In this document: positions 50,581-58,323 of the stretch, in pieces
Layout of the letters: every line of letters starts with the position of its first letter
Numbering within the stretch: the stretch's first letter is position 1
Origin: Actinopolyspora mortivallis DSM 44261
Lineage (GTDB): Bacteria; Actinomycetota; Actinomycetes; Mycobacteriales; Pseudonocardiaceae
Assembly: GCF_000384035.1 (NCBI RefSeq)
Contig: NZ_KB913024.1
Location: 1,131,655-1,195,654, forward strand
Reading direction: 5' to 3'
Length of the DNA: 64,000 bases
The notes under the pieces: model-generated
Told to the model about the DNA's origin: nothing
The model's input: the letters and a program-made list of their open reading frames with translations, nothing else
Databases searched by the model: none
Position numbers and translations under genes: made by a program

Positions 50581-50608
50581 CGCCCGGCGTGCGGGTACAC
50601 GCCGGGCG
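50581..50608. terminator. Hairpin after the first DUF3558 gene
   Basis: Perfect 11-base arms 50581-50591 and 50598-50608 with a six-base loop, followed by a T/G-rich stretch. It lies between convergent genes (50560 and 50639) and may serve both. Confidence 0.75.
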
Positions 50609-50638
50609 GTTCTGTGTGTGGGTTGGATGTTTGGGGGA

Positions 50639-50944
50639 TCAGGCCCAGAGAAGGTGCAGGGGGCGGGTGGGGGTGCTGAGGCGTTGGTGGGCGGTGGCGG
50701 CGTCGCGGAAGCCGAGGTGGATGCCGCCGCCGGTGCCGAGCACGTCGGCCCGGTCGGGGTGGGCCAGGCCCCAGTAGCACAGTACCGCCTGCTGGCACTC
50801 GTCGATCTCCTCGCAGAGGGCGAACACCCGTGGGGCGCTCTCGGTGACCATCTCCTGGAGGGCGGCCAGGAACTCCGCGCGGCGGCCCGGCGAAGACGGC
50901 GGTGCGGGACGCTGGGGGCCGGAGAGGTGGTCGAACTCGGTCAT
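50639..50944 (-). CDS. Conserved small protein divergent from the XRE regulator
   Basis: 101 residues with no domain I can name. It starts MTEFDHLSGPQRP, has a helical centre (AEFLAALQEMVTESAPRVF, ALCEEIDECQQAVLCYWG) and ends in an Arg/His/Leu-rich tail. AAGGAGT precedes the ATG at a good distance. It is transcribed away from the regulator at 51096 across an AT-rich intergenic region, and a decayed copy lies in the equivalent place of the first module. The position suggests a partner or target of the XRE/DUF397 pair. Confidence 0.75.
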   Translation of the reverse strand: MTEFDHLSGPQRPAPPSSPGRRAEFLAALQEMVTESAPRVFALCEEIDECQQAVLCYWGLAHPDRADVLGTGGGIHLGFRDAATAHQRLSTPTRPLHLLWA

Positions 50945-50976
50945 GAGTGACTCCTTCCAGAATGCGTACTCGGTAC

Positions 50977-51008
50977 ACTTATGTATTTACTTCTTATAAA
51001 TAAGTTTG
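50977..51008. promoter_or_regulatory. AT-rich divergent promoter/operator region
   Basis: A 30-base A/T block in otherwise GC-rich DNA, containing ACTTAT...ATAAGT and TATTTA...TAAATA inverted repeats. It lies 33 bases from the start of the small minus-strand gene and about 90 from the XRE regulator start, so it is the natural place for overlapping promoters and autoregulation. Confidence 0.55.
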
Positions 51009-51095
51009 GGTAGTGCACGATCAGGTGAAACCGGTGGAGTGTGGAGGCCGTTACGGCGTAGGTCTCTTCCCAGAGCGACAACGGAGGGGAGTGCG

Positions 51096-51974
51096 ATGAC
51101 ACCGAGATCGGATGCGGGTTGGCTGCGCCGGAGGATCGGGCGGGAACTGCGAACTCTGCGTGAGTTGGCTCCGGAGAGGACGGGACGCAAGATCAGTACG
51201 TCCGAGGCGGCTGCCGAGCTCGGGTGCACGCAACCGAAGATCACCAGCATGGAGCAGGGCAAGTACCGACTGCGGTGGCGTGACGTGCGGGACCTGCTGG
51301 ATTTGTACGGAGCGACGGCCAGTGAGAAGACACGTCTGATCAACTGGGCCAAGCGTTCCAACGAGCCTATCTGGTGGGCTCCGTTCTCCGAAGTCGTGGA
51401 GGACTGGTTCGCCGATCTGATCGGTGGTGAGGGCGAAGCCCAACGCGAGATCACGTACGAGCACGGTTTGGTGCCGGGCCTGTTGCAGAGCAGGCAGTAC
51501 GTGGAGGCTCTGACCCGGGCCAGCCCGATGGTGGACGAGCAGCAACACGATCTGGTGGTCGGTCTGCGGCTGGAGCGTCAGAACCGGCTTCTCGACGAGG
51601 AGGACCCGCTGGTGCTGGAGGCACTCGTCGAGGAGTCGGTGCTGTGGCGACCGGTCGGCTCCGAGGAGGTCATGCGTGAGCAACTGGACCACCTCGTGAA
51701 GATGGGACGACAGAGCAATGTGGATGTAAGAGTGGTGCCGACCTCCGCCGGGGCCCACGCCGCCATCGACGGCTCGTTCATCCTGCTGGAGTTCGCCGAG
51801 TTCCTGCCCGCCGTGTATCTGCAACAACATCCGGTCATGGGCGCTCGGTACTCGGACGAACGGGAAGTGGGGGAAGCCTACACGCAAGTTGCGAATCAGG
51901 TTCGCGAAGTCGCGTACGGTACGGAGGAGTCACTGGCACTCATCGAGTCCGTACGCGCGAGTTTCTCCGGTTGA
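51096..51974 (+). CDS. XRE-family regulator with DUF5753 domain
   Basis: 292 residues from ATG 51096, preceded by GGAGGGGAG. Residues ~10-70 form the helix-turn-helix (LRRRIGRELRTLRELA, TSEAAAELGCTQPKITSMEQ). DUF5753 follows from ~90 (REITYEHGLVPGLLQSRQYV, LEALVEESVLWRP, DVRVVPTSAGAHAAIDGSF). Such proteins pair with DUF397 partners (BldB/WhiJ-like systems) to control development and secondary metabolism in Streptomyces. The DUF397 gene starts eight bases after the stop. Targets unknown; the AT-rich region upstream is a likely own operator. Confidence 0.92.
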   Translation: MTPRSDAGWLRRRIGRELRTLRELAPERTGRKISTSEAAAELGCTQPKITSMEQGKYRLRWRDVRDLLDLYGATASEKTRLINWAKRSNEPIWWAPFSEVVEDWFADLIGGEGEAQREITYEHGLVPGLLQSRQYVEALTRASPMVDEQQHDLVVGLRLERQNRLLDEEDPLVLEALVEESVLWRPVGSEEVMREQLDHLVKMGRQSNVDVRVVPTSAGAHAAIDGSFILLEFAEFLPAVYLQQHPVMGARYSDEREVGEAYTQVANQVREVAYGTEESLALIESVRASFSG

Positions 51975-51981
51975 GGTGACG

Positions 51982-52173
51982 ATGATGAACAGCACCACCC
52001 TGTCCGCCGTGGACTGGCACAGGAGCAGCTACAGCAACCACCAGGGTGCCTGTGTTGAGGTGGCTTTCGCCGCCGGCGGGGTGTGGGTGCGGGATTCCAA
52101 GGATCCGGCCGGGCCGGTGGTGTGTGTGGGCACACGCGAGTGGTCGGCGTTCCTCCGACGACTGTGCGAGTGA
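51982..52173 (+). CDS. DUF397 small protein
   Basis: 63 residues, the typical size. LSAVDWHRSSYSNHQGACVEVA is the family N-terminal pattern (cut here for length: WxxSSYSN and CVEVA), followed by VRDSKDPAGPVV and EWSAFLRRL. Two adjacent ATGs (51982, 51985) are possible; the GAGGT site fits the second better. It is co-transcribed with the DUF5753 regulator, the standard genomic pair. Confidence 0.9.
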   Translation: MMNSTTLSAVDWHRSSYSNHQGACVEVAFAAGGVWVRDSKDPAGPVVCVGTREWSAFLRRLCE

Positions 52174-52278
52174 GGTGTTGGTCACGGGGGTGTTTGTGGG
52201 GTTTTGGCACATGGGGGTGGGGTGGGTTGGCTAGGGTGCTGGTGGGTGTGGATGTCGGTGTGCGTGTGGGAGGGGACT

Positions 52279-52704
52279 GTGACGGAGGTTCCGGAGGAGT
52301 TGGATGCTGGTTTCGCCGAGGCCGGTGAAGCGTTGGGGGCTATCCAGCAGGAGAATGTCTGGATTCGGCGTCAGATCGCCGCGGGTGGGTTGAGTATGGA
52401 GCCCAGTGCTGCGGATCAGGCGGCGGCGGTGTACGAACGCGAGGCTGAGGAAGCGAAAAAGCTCGCTGATGCTGCCGAGGGATTGCAGCAGGTTCCCGGT
52501 TTGGGTGATTATCCGTCGGGTCGGCAGTTGGCGGCCAAGTTCGGGAGTAAGGCCGGTAACGGTTCCACGGGGGCGGCGGATCTGCTGCAACAGTTCGCTG
52601 ACGAGTTGAAGCGGAAGGCGGAGTTGTTCCGCGAGGCCAAGAAGAATTACCAGGCCACCGATGAGCAGATCAGCGGTGATCTGGGCAGGGGGATTCAGTG
52701 GTGA
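52279..52704 (+). CDS. ESX-associated helical protein, intact copy
   Basis: 141 residues from GTG 52279 behind GGGAGGGG. Mostly alpha-helical and Glu/Ala/Lys-rich: VPEELDAGFAEAGEALGAIQ, VYEREAEEAKKLADAAEGL, FADELKRKAELFREAKKNYQ, ending GDLGRGIQW. Small size, helical character and neighbours (DUF3558, PPE-like, EspG) suggest a type VII secretion substrate of the EspC/WXG type, but no WxG turn is present. Stop overlaps the DUF3558 start. The first copy at 49598 is frameshifted. Confidence 0.75.
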   Translation: MTEVPEELDAGFAEAGEALGAIQQENVWIRRQIAAGGLSMEPSAADQAAAVYEREAEEAKKLADAAEGLQQVPGLGDYPSGRQLAAKFGSKAGNGSTGAADLLQQFADELKRKAELFREAKKNYQATDEQISGDLGRGIQW

Positions 52705-52847
52705 GTCGGTGGACGAGTTCGGTGGTGGCCGTGCTGGCCGGTGCGGTGTTGGTCGGTGTCACGGCGTGTTCGCCGGGTGGGGGTGCCGAGGGGTCGTCGG
52801 AGACTACAGGCCCGTCTTCCTCGGAGGAGGTTCTGGCGAGTGTGGAT
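52507..52847 (+). repeat. Direct repeat unit B (identical to 49824-50164)
   Basis: Second unit of the ~341-base identical repeat, spanning the same gene junction. The offset of 2683 bases contains the regulator, DUF397 gene and small minus-strand gene, so recombination between the units would delete them. Confidence 0.92.
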
Positions 52848-53243
52848 CCGTGTGAGGTGCTGTCGGAGTCCGAGCTGGAGTCTTTCGGGTTGAGGGGGCC
52901 GGGGGAGCCTCGAAGTGAGTTGCCGTGGAAGCCGGGTTGTTACTACGAAGGTTCGCCCATTAATGCGCGATTGGAGAAGAACACACGTCAGACGGTGGCT
53001 TCGTCGGAGCGGAAGGATGTCTGGGCAGAGTTCGAGCGGGTGGAGGTCAATGGTCGTCCGGGGGCTCGGGCGATTACCAAGGGAGCCACGCAGGCGCGGA
53101 CTTGTAACGTGATGTTCGATGCCGGGCGGGGGACGATACTTGTTCGTGCCATGGAGTCTAGCCTGCCCGATGACCTTGACGAGTGTGCCAAGGCGTTGGA
53201 GATCGCGGAGACGGTGGAGCCGAAGGTTCCGGAACCTGCCTGA
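52698..53243 (+). CDS. DUF3558 family lipoprotein, second copy
   Basis: 181 residues with the same signal peptide and VTAC lipobox as the copy at 50015. The domain begins DPCEVLSESELESFGL, close to the family consensus, and contains four Cys (SVDPCE, KPGCYYEG, ARTCNVMFD, DECAKAL). This version keeps normal high GC through the middle, unlike the first copy. GTG 52698 and 52701 both fit AGGGGG at 52687-52692. The PPE-like gene starts nine bases after the stop. Confidence 0.87.
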   Translation: MVSRWTSSVVAVLAGAVLVGVTACSPGGGAEGSSETTGPSSSEEVLASVDPCEVLSESELESFGLRGPGEPRSELPWKPGCYYEGSPINARLEKNTRQTVASSERKDVWAEFERVEVNGRPGARAITKGATQARTCNVMFDAGRGTILVRAMESSLPDDLDECAKALEIAETVEPKVPEPA

Positions 53244-53252
53244 GGGGGCGTT

Positions 53253-54776
53253 ATGGGCTTCGGAAAGTGGTTGGAAGAACAGGCCAGCGGGGTCGGTGAC
53301 GCCGTCGGCAGCGCGTTGAGCAGTGCGGGCAGCGCGGTGTCCGACGCCGCCGGCACCACAGTGGACGCCGTCGGCGACTTCGCCGGGATGGTGCGCGACG
53401 ACGTCGGCAGCGTGTTCGGGTTCGACACCCGGGCGGAGAACGCACACCAGGAGCAGGCGGCCGCGGCCGCCGAGGAGGGCGAGCGGCTGCGCCGGGAACT
53501 GGCCGAACGCAACCGCAGACTGGACGCCCCGGCGGGTTACGACCCGCCCGCCATCCGGGAACAGGAGAACTGGCGGTCCTTCAGCCACCGGCGGATCTAC
53601 GACACCAACCAGCAGACCCTGAGCCAGTCCGACGCGGTCGCCGTCGCCGAGGCTTGGCGCAACATCGGTAAGGAACTGGGCAAGCTCGGCGAGCGGTTGG
53701 CGAATGACTCCGCCAAGGCCATCGACAGCGGCTGGTCCGGCCAGGCCGCCGAGGCGGCCAAGCAGGCCGCACAGCCCCTGGCCCGGTGGTCGCAGAACAG
53801 CGGCGAGTGCTTCCACCTGACCGGTAACAAGATCGAGGAGGCCGGTTCGGCGGCGGGCCAGGTCAAGGCCATGGTTCCCGAGCCACAGGACTTCGACGTC
53901 AGCCGGTCGGTGACGGCCAACATCGCGGGTGGTCCTTTTGGCGGCTCCGTGGACGCTGTTCGTCAGCAGTACGAACGCCAACAGGCCGAACGGCAGGCCC
54001 AGGAGACCATGGAGCGGGTGTTGGGCAACACCTACCGCAACGTGGACACCACCGTGCCCGCCTACCGCCAGCTCGACGGCAGTCCGGCGCACCCGACGGG
54101 CACGGTCTCCGGCGGTGCGACGGCGGTCGGGGCCGGTTCCCCGGCCGGGGGAGTGGCAGGTGGCGGCGCTGGAGGCGCCCACCCCGCCGGGATCGGTTCG
54201 GTCGGTTCCTCGGGAGGTTACCCCGGTGGTGGCTCCCCGGGAGGTGGTTATCCCGGCACGGGAGCCCCCGGACCCGGTGCGGGAGGAGACGGGCAACCAC
54301 CGCGCTCCGGAGGGAACACCCCGCAGTCAGTGCCCGGCACGGGAAGCCCCACACCCCCCTCGGGCAGCGAGTCCGCCTGGGCCCCCGACACCTCCACCGG
54401 ACGATCCGGCTTCGGGGCGGGCGGCCCCGGCGCCGGCGGTGCCGCCGGAGGAGTCGGAGGTGCCGGAGGCGGCGCGGGCGGTTACGTCGGAGGAGGGCTC
54501 GGCGGTGGTACCGGGACGGGCTCCGGACCCGGTCCGGGCGGTCGTTCCGGAGCGGCTCCCGTCAAGGGCGGGGCCAGTCCCACCTCCGGCCCCGGTGCCG
54601 CGGCGGCCCCCGGAGCGGGCCGTTCGGGCGGACGGGCTCCCATGGGCATGGGACCGGCCGGGCAGCGCGGCCAGGGCGGTGAGGACGAGGAGCACGAACG
54701 TCCCAACTGGCTGGAGGAGTGGGACGACGTGTGGTTCAACGACATGCCCCGCACCGCCCCGCCGGTCATCGAATGA
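53253..54776 (+). CDS. PPE-like/WXG100-related ESX substrate with Gly-rich tail
   Basis: 507 residues. The first ~235 residues are helical, with a coiled stretch (AENAHQEQAAAAAEEGERLR) and WRNIGKELGKLGERLANDSA / GWSGQAAEAAKQAAQPL, the WSG-type turn of ESX substrates near residue 167. Residues ~270-480 are Gly/Pro/Ser-rich low-complexity. The C-terminus RPNWLEEWDDVWFNDMPRTA resembles the conserved tail of Pseudonocardiales ESX proteins. It is probably exported by a type VII system with the EspG encoded next. ATG 53253 has a weak GAGGGGG site. Confidence 0.8.
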   Translation: MGFGKWLEEQASGVGDAVGSALSSAGSAVSDAAGTTVDAVGDFAGMVRDDVGSVFGFDTRAENAHQEQAAAAAEEGERLRRELAERNRRLDAPAGYDPPAIREQENWRSFSHRRIYDTNQQTLSQSDAVAVAEAWRNIGKELGKLGERLANDSAKAIDSGWSGQAAEAAKQAAQPLARWSQNSGECFHLTGNKIEEAGSAAGQVKAMVPEPQDFDVSRSVTANIAGGPFGGSVDAVRQQYERQQAERQAQETMERVLGNTYRNVDTTVPAYRQLDGSPAHPTGTVSGGATAVGAGSPAGGVAGGGAGGAHPAGIGSVGSSGGYPGGGSPGGGYPGTGAPGPGAGGDGQPPRSGGNTPQSVPGTGSPTPPSGSESAWAPDTSTGRSGFGAGGPGAGGAAGGVGGAGGGAGGYVGGGLGGGTGTGSGPGPGGRSGAAPVKGGASPTSGPGAAAAPGAGRSGGRAPMGMGPAGQRGQGGEDEEHERPNWLEEWDDVWFNDMPRTAPPVIE

Positions 54777-54839
54777 GACCACGACCACGCGGGCACGGCC
54801 CCTTTTTCCGGGGTCGTGCCGGAACAGAAAGGGACGAGT

Positions 54840-55661
54840 GTGGCCGTCTCGGGCCGTTGGCAGCTACATCCGCTGCACCTGTACTTCGTGCACTCCTACC
54901 TCGGGCTGGACGATCTCGCCCTGCCGCTGGAGATCACCCCCTACACCAGTACCCGCCAGGAGTTCGCCGAAGTCGGCGAACGCGAGTACGAGAACATGTG
55001 CTCGGCCGGACTGATCGTCGACGACGAGGTCGACCCCGGCCTGGCCCGGGCGCTGGCCGTGCTGGCCAAGCCCTACCTGTGGGTGGACTCGCTGTGGGTG
55101 CCCGAGCCCGGTGAGCGGGCCCTGTGCCGCGCGCTCGCCGCCGTCACCGACGGCAGCCGGATCGTGCTCGGAGTGCAGGCTCCCGGGGAGGACGGACAGT
55201 ACGGCGGGATGCTCACCGTCGAGCTGCACGAGCGGGTGACGCTGTCCCAGGCGCTGCTGCCCACCCTGCCCGCCGCCCCGCCGGGAAGGCAGGGATCGGC
55301 GAAGGTCCCGGAGAGCTCCTTCCCGGCCCCGGAGCGCGAACGGGAACCCGCCGAACAGGGTGTGCTGCAACAGGTCTCCGTCACCCGGAGCGGATCCAGC
55401 GGCGATCGCCAGCTGGAGCTGTACCGCGCCATCGGCGCCGCCCAGCACCCCCGTGCCGGACAGCTCGCCGCCAACTGCCGGGACCGCACCGGTCGGGTGC
55501 ACCGCTCCCAGGTGGTGCGCTGGTTCGACAACGTCGACGACGGGCGCTACCTCGACCACACCGAACGTGGCAGTACCGGCGAGACCGTCTACGCCCTCCT
55601 GCCGGTCGACGCCGCGACCCTCGGCCGCCGCATCGAGGAGCTCGTGGCCACCGTGCGGTGA
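54840..55661 (+). CDS. EspG-family ESX secretion chaperone
   Basis: Cytosolic chaperone that binds PPE-type substrates and delivers them to a type VII secretion system. GTG 54840, five bases after AAAGGGA, gives 273 residues beginning AVSGRWQLHPLHLYFVHSYL. EspG features are the N-terminal beta sheet (LPLEITPYTSTRQEFAEVG), a middle region with hydrophobic strands and the C-terminal QVVRWFDNVDDGRYLDHTE. Pairing with a PPE-like gene is the usual layout. No EccB-EccE genes are in this window, so the secretion machine is elsewhere. Confidence 0.88.
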   Translation: MAVSGRWQLHPLHLYFVHSYLGLDDLALPLEITPYTSTRQEFAEVGEREYENMCSAGLIVDDEVDPGLARALAVLAKPYLWVDSLWVPEPGERALCRALAAVTDGSRIVLGVQAPGEDGQYGGMLTVELHERVTLSQALLPTLPAAPPGRQGSAKVPESSFPAPEREREPAEQGVLQQVSVTRSGSSGDRQLELYRAIGAAQHPRAGQLAANCRDRTGRVHRSQVVRWFDNVDDGRYLDHTERGSTGETVYALLPVDAATLGRRIEELVATVR

Positions 55662-55697
55662 GCCGTGTCTACCGGCACCCCGTTCCGCTCCGCGGTC

Positions 55698-56051
55698 CTA
55701 CCAGGGCATCAGGTCGGTGATGAACTCGGTGGCCAACCGGTAGTTCTCGTAGGCCTCGGGATCGTCCGGCCCGCCCGCCTCCATCATCTCGTCGTAGGCC
55801 CGTGCCTGCGCGGACATGGCGTTGTGCAGCAGCAGTGCCTGCTGGCGGAACTGGTCGAAGGTGGCCCGCAGCGACTCGCTGTCCAACCCCAGTTTGTCCA
55901 GTTCGTCCAGTGCGGGCTGCTGCCGCGGGTGCATCCGTTCGGCCAGCAGTCGCCACCCCGCCGACTGGCGGCGCAACACCTCGGAGAAGCCGGGATCCTC
56001 CGCTTCGTCCGGCGCGGAACCGTCCCCGTCGTAGCCCTCGGACTCGTCCAT
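55698..56051 (-). CDS. Conserved acidic hypothetical protein
   Basis: 117 residues from ATG 56051 (AGGA upstream). An acidic start (MDESEGYDGDGSAPDEAED) leads into a helical body (RQSAGWRLLAERMHPRQQPA, ATFDQFRQQALLLHNAMSAQ, EFITDLMPW). No domain recognised. It converges on the EspG gene and is divergent from the metallophosphoesterase gene. An in-frame extension to 56300 has different composition and lacks support. Confidence 0.6.
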   Translation of the reverse strand: MDESEGYDGDGSAPDEAEDPGFSEVLRRQSAGWRLLAERMHPRQQPALDELDKLGLDSESLRATFDQFRQQALLLHNAMSAQARAYDEMMEAGGPDDPEAYENYRLATEFITDLMPW

Positions 56052-56226
56052 ACCCGTATCCTGCCACCGCGATCCCCGCCCGTGTGCCGGTGTCCGGAAC
56101 ACTCCTCCGTTGGGGCGACGCGGCACTCGGTGTCCGTGGTCCGGGAGGGGAGGACGCAGTGGGCGGGGCGCGGTGTGCGACACGTCTCCTCCCGTACCGG
56201 GGTGACCGGCCGGTAGGGTCTGGCGC

Positions 56227-57096
56227 ATGGCGACGCCGTCGTTGCTCGCGACCAGCGATCTGCATGTCTCGCACCGGGACAACGTGCCGGTGCTGGACAC
56301 GATCCGCCCTCACACCGACGGGGACTGGCTGATCGTGGCCGGCGACGTCGCCGAGAACACGGAGACGATCCGGTGGGCACTCGGGGTGTTGCGCGAACGC
56401 TTCGCCCGGCTCATCTGGGTACCCGGCAACCACGAGCTGTGGAGCCCGGCCGACGACCCGGTGCGGGCCCGTGGAGTGGAGCGTTACGAGCACCTGGTGC
56501 GGATGTGCCGCGAGCTGGACGTGACCACCCCCGAGGACCCCTATCCCGTGTGGAACGACGGACACCGCGAGGTCGTGGTCGCACCGCTGTTCCTGCTCTA
56601 CGACTACAGCTTCCGCGCGGAGGGCAGCACCGCCGAGCGGGCGCTGGAACACGCCTACGAGACCAGGGTGGTGTGTACCGACGAGGTGCTGCTGCACCCC
56701 GACCCGTACCCGACTCGGACCGCCTGGTGCCACGAGCGGGTGCGACACACCCGGGCCCGTCTCGAAGCGGTGCCGGAGGAACTGCCGACCGTGCTGGTCT
56801 CGCACTGGCCGCTGCACCGCGCCCCGACCCGGCGGCTGTACTACCCGCAGTTCGGCATCTGGTGCGGAACCGAGCTCACCGCCGACTGGCACCTGCGTTT
56901 CCGGGCCGTGGCCGAGGTTCACGGCCACCTGCACATTCCCGTCACCGACGTGATCGACGGGGTTCCCTTCGAGGAGGTCTCGCTCGGCTACCCGCGGGAG
57001 TGGCGCAGGCGCGGAGGACCGGGGACACCGGTGCACAGCATCCTGCCTCCCGCACCCGAACGCACCTTCGAGGAGCTGGTGAGGGCACACCGATGA
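56227..57096 (+). CDS. Calcineurin-like metallophosphoesterase
   Basis: 289 residues. The dimetal site is complete: ATSDLHVSH (Asp, His), LIVAGDVAEN (Asp), WVPGNHELW (Asn-His), VSHWPLHR and VHGHLHIP. Substrate unknown. The stop overlaps the PPTase ATG. In many actinomycetes a metallophosphoesterase is paired with a phosphopantetheinyl transferase, so a role in turnover of the 4'-phosphopantetheine arm or of CoA by-products is a reasonable inference, not shown. Confidence 0.87.
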   Translation: MATPSLLATSDLHVSHRDNVPVLDTIRPHTDGDWLIVAGDVAENTETIRWALGVLRERFARLIWVPGNHELWSPADDPVRARGVERYEHLVRMCRELDVTTPEDPYPVWNDGHREVVVAPLFLLYDYSFRAEGSTAERALEHAYETRVVCTDEVLLHPDPYPTRTAWCHERVRHTRARLEAVPEELPTVLVSHWPLHRAPTRRLYYPQFGIWCGTELTADWHLRFRAVAEVHGHLHIPVTDVIDGVPFEEVSLGYPREWRRRGGPGTPVHSILPPAPERTFEELVRAHR

Positions 57097-57788
57097 TCGA
57101 ACGGATCCTGCCGGAGGAGGTGGTCTCCTCCGAGACCTTCGGTGACGATCCGCGTGCCAGGCTGCTGCCGGAGGAGGAGCGGTTCGTCGCCAGAGCGGTG
57201 GACAGCAGACGACGGGAGTTCACCGTCGCTCGGCACTGTGCCCGGCGTGCCCTCGTCCGGCTGGGTTATGACGAGGTTCCCGTCCCCCGTGGGGAGTCCC
57301 GGGAGCCGGTCTGGCCCGAGGGGGTGGTCGGCAGCATCACCCACTGCACCGGCTACTGCGCCGCCGCCGTCACCTCCTCCGCCGACGTGCTCACCGTGGG
57401 CGTCGACGCCGAGTCCGACGCTCCGCTGCCCACCGGGGTGCTCGACCAGGTGAGTACGGAGGAGGAGCGGAGGCTGCTGGAGGAGCTGCCCGACGGCGGC
57501 AACTGGGACCGGCTGCTGTTCAGCGCCAAGGAGAGCGTGTACAAGGCGTGGTTCCCGTTGACCGGGCGGTGGCTGGGCTTCACCGACGCCTTCGTGCGTT
57601 TCGAGCGGGGCGGGCGCTTCCGGGCCGAACTGACCGTGCCCGCCGTGGAACTGCCCGCGGGGAGACTCACCGGATTCACCGGGCACTTCGTGACCTCGGC
57701 CGGACTGATGGCCACGTCGGTGGTCGTGCGTCCCGGCGACCTCCGGCGGGGAAACCGACCGAACGGAAAGGAACCCAGGAGACCATGA
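57093..57788 (+). CDS. 4'-Phosphopantetheinyl transferase, EntD/Sfp type
   Basis: Activates acyl- and peptidyl-carrier proteins of polyketide and nonribosomal peptide synthases. The 231-residue protein has the EntD-type motifs: [26 protein letters not shown] (His), [12 protein letters not shown] (metal Asp and Glu) and [20 protein letters not shown] (Lys, Glu, Lys). It is coupled upstream to the metallophosphoesterase and downstream to the RraA-like gene by four-base overlaps. Its presence suggests specialised metabolite clusters elsewhere. Confidence 0.93.
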   Translation: MIERILPEEVVSSETFGDDPRARLLPEEERFVARAVDSRRREFTVARHCARRALVRLGYDEVPVPRGESREPVWPEGVVGSITHCTGYCAAAVTSSADVLTVGVDAESDAPLPTGVLDQVSTEEERRLLEELPDGGNWDRLLFSAKESVYKAWFPLTGRWLGFTDAFVRFERGGRFRAELTVPAVELPAGRLTGFTGHFVTSAGLMATSVVVRPGDLRRGNRPNGKEPRRP

Positions 57789-58264
57789 CCACCACGACCG
57801 CCGATCTCGCCGACCGTGACGGCGACGACGTGCGCAGCTGCGACCTGCAACTGCGGAGTTTCGGAGCCCGCCGGGTGTTTTCCGGTCCGATCCGGACGGT
57901 GCGGTGTTTCCAGGACAACGCGCTGCTGAAGAAGCTGCTCTCCGAACCGGGTGAGGGTGGTGTGCTCGTCGTGGACGGCGCCGGATCGGTGCACACCGCG
58001 CTGGTGGGGGACCTGATCGCCGAACTCGGCAGGTCCCACGGATGGAGCGGGATCGTCGTCAACGGCGCGATCCGCGACTCCGCCGTCATCGACGGCATGG
58101 AGTTCGGGATCAAGGCGCTGGGCACCAACCCCCGCAAGAGCTCCAAGACCGGAGCGGGCGAGGCCGACGTGCCCGTGGAGTTCGGAGGGGTCCGCTTCGT
58201 CCCCGGCGAGTACCTGCTCAGCGACCACGACGGTGTGGTGGTGAGCCAGACCCCGATCGAGTGA
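57785..58264 (+). CDS. rraA: RraA-like protein / 4-hydroxy-4-methyl-2-oxoglutarate aldolase family
   Basis: 159 residues from ATG 57785 with AGGAG upstream. Family motifs: [40 protein letters not shown] and [18 protein letters not shown], including the G-x-I-R-D aldolase/metal site. In E. coli RraA inhibits RNase E; many bacterial members are HMG/CHA aldolases with the same fold, so the function remains open. A bidirectional hairpin separates it from convergent pgl. Confidence 0.85.
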   Translation: MTTTTADLADRDGDDVRSCDLQLRSFGARRVFSGPIRTVRCFQDNALLKKLLSEPGEGGVLVVDGAGSVHTALVGDLIAELGRSHGWSGIVVNGAIRDSAVIDGMEFGIKALGTNPRKSSKTGAGEADVPVEFGGVRFVPGEYLLSDHDGVVVSQTPIE

Positions 58265-58279
58265 AATCCGTCCCGCCTC

Positions 58280-58316
58280 GGCGGCCCGGGAACCACAGGG
58301 TTCTCGCCGGGCCGCC
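58280..58316. terminator. Bidirectional hairpin between rraA and pgl
   Basis: Ten-base perfect arms 58280-58289 and 58307-58316 enclose a loop with further GAAC/GTTC pairing. It lies 16 bases from the rraA stop and 8 from the pgl stop, as expected for a shared terminator of convergent operons. Confidence 0.75.
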
Positions 58317-58323
58317 CTGGCGG

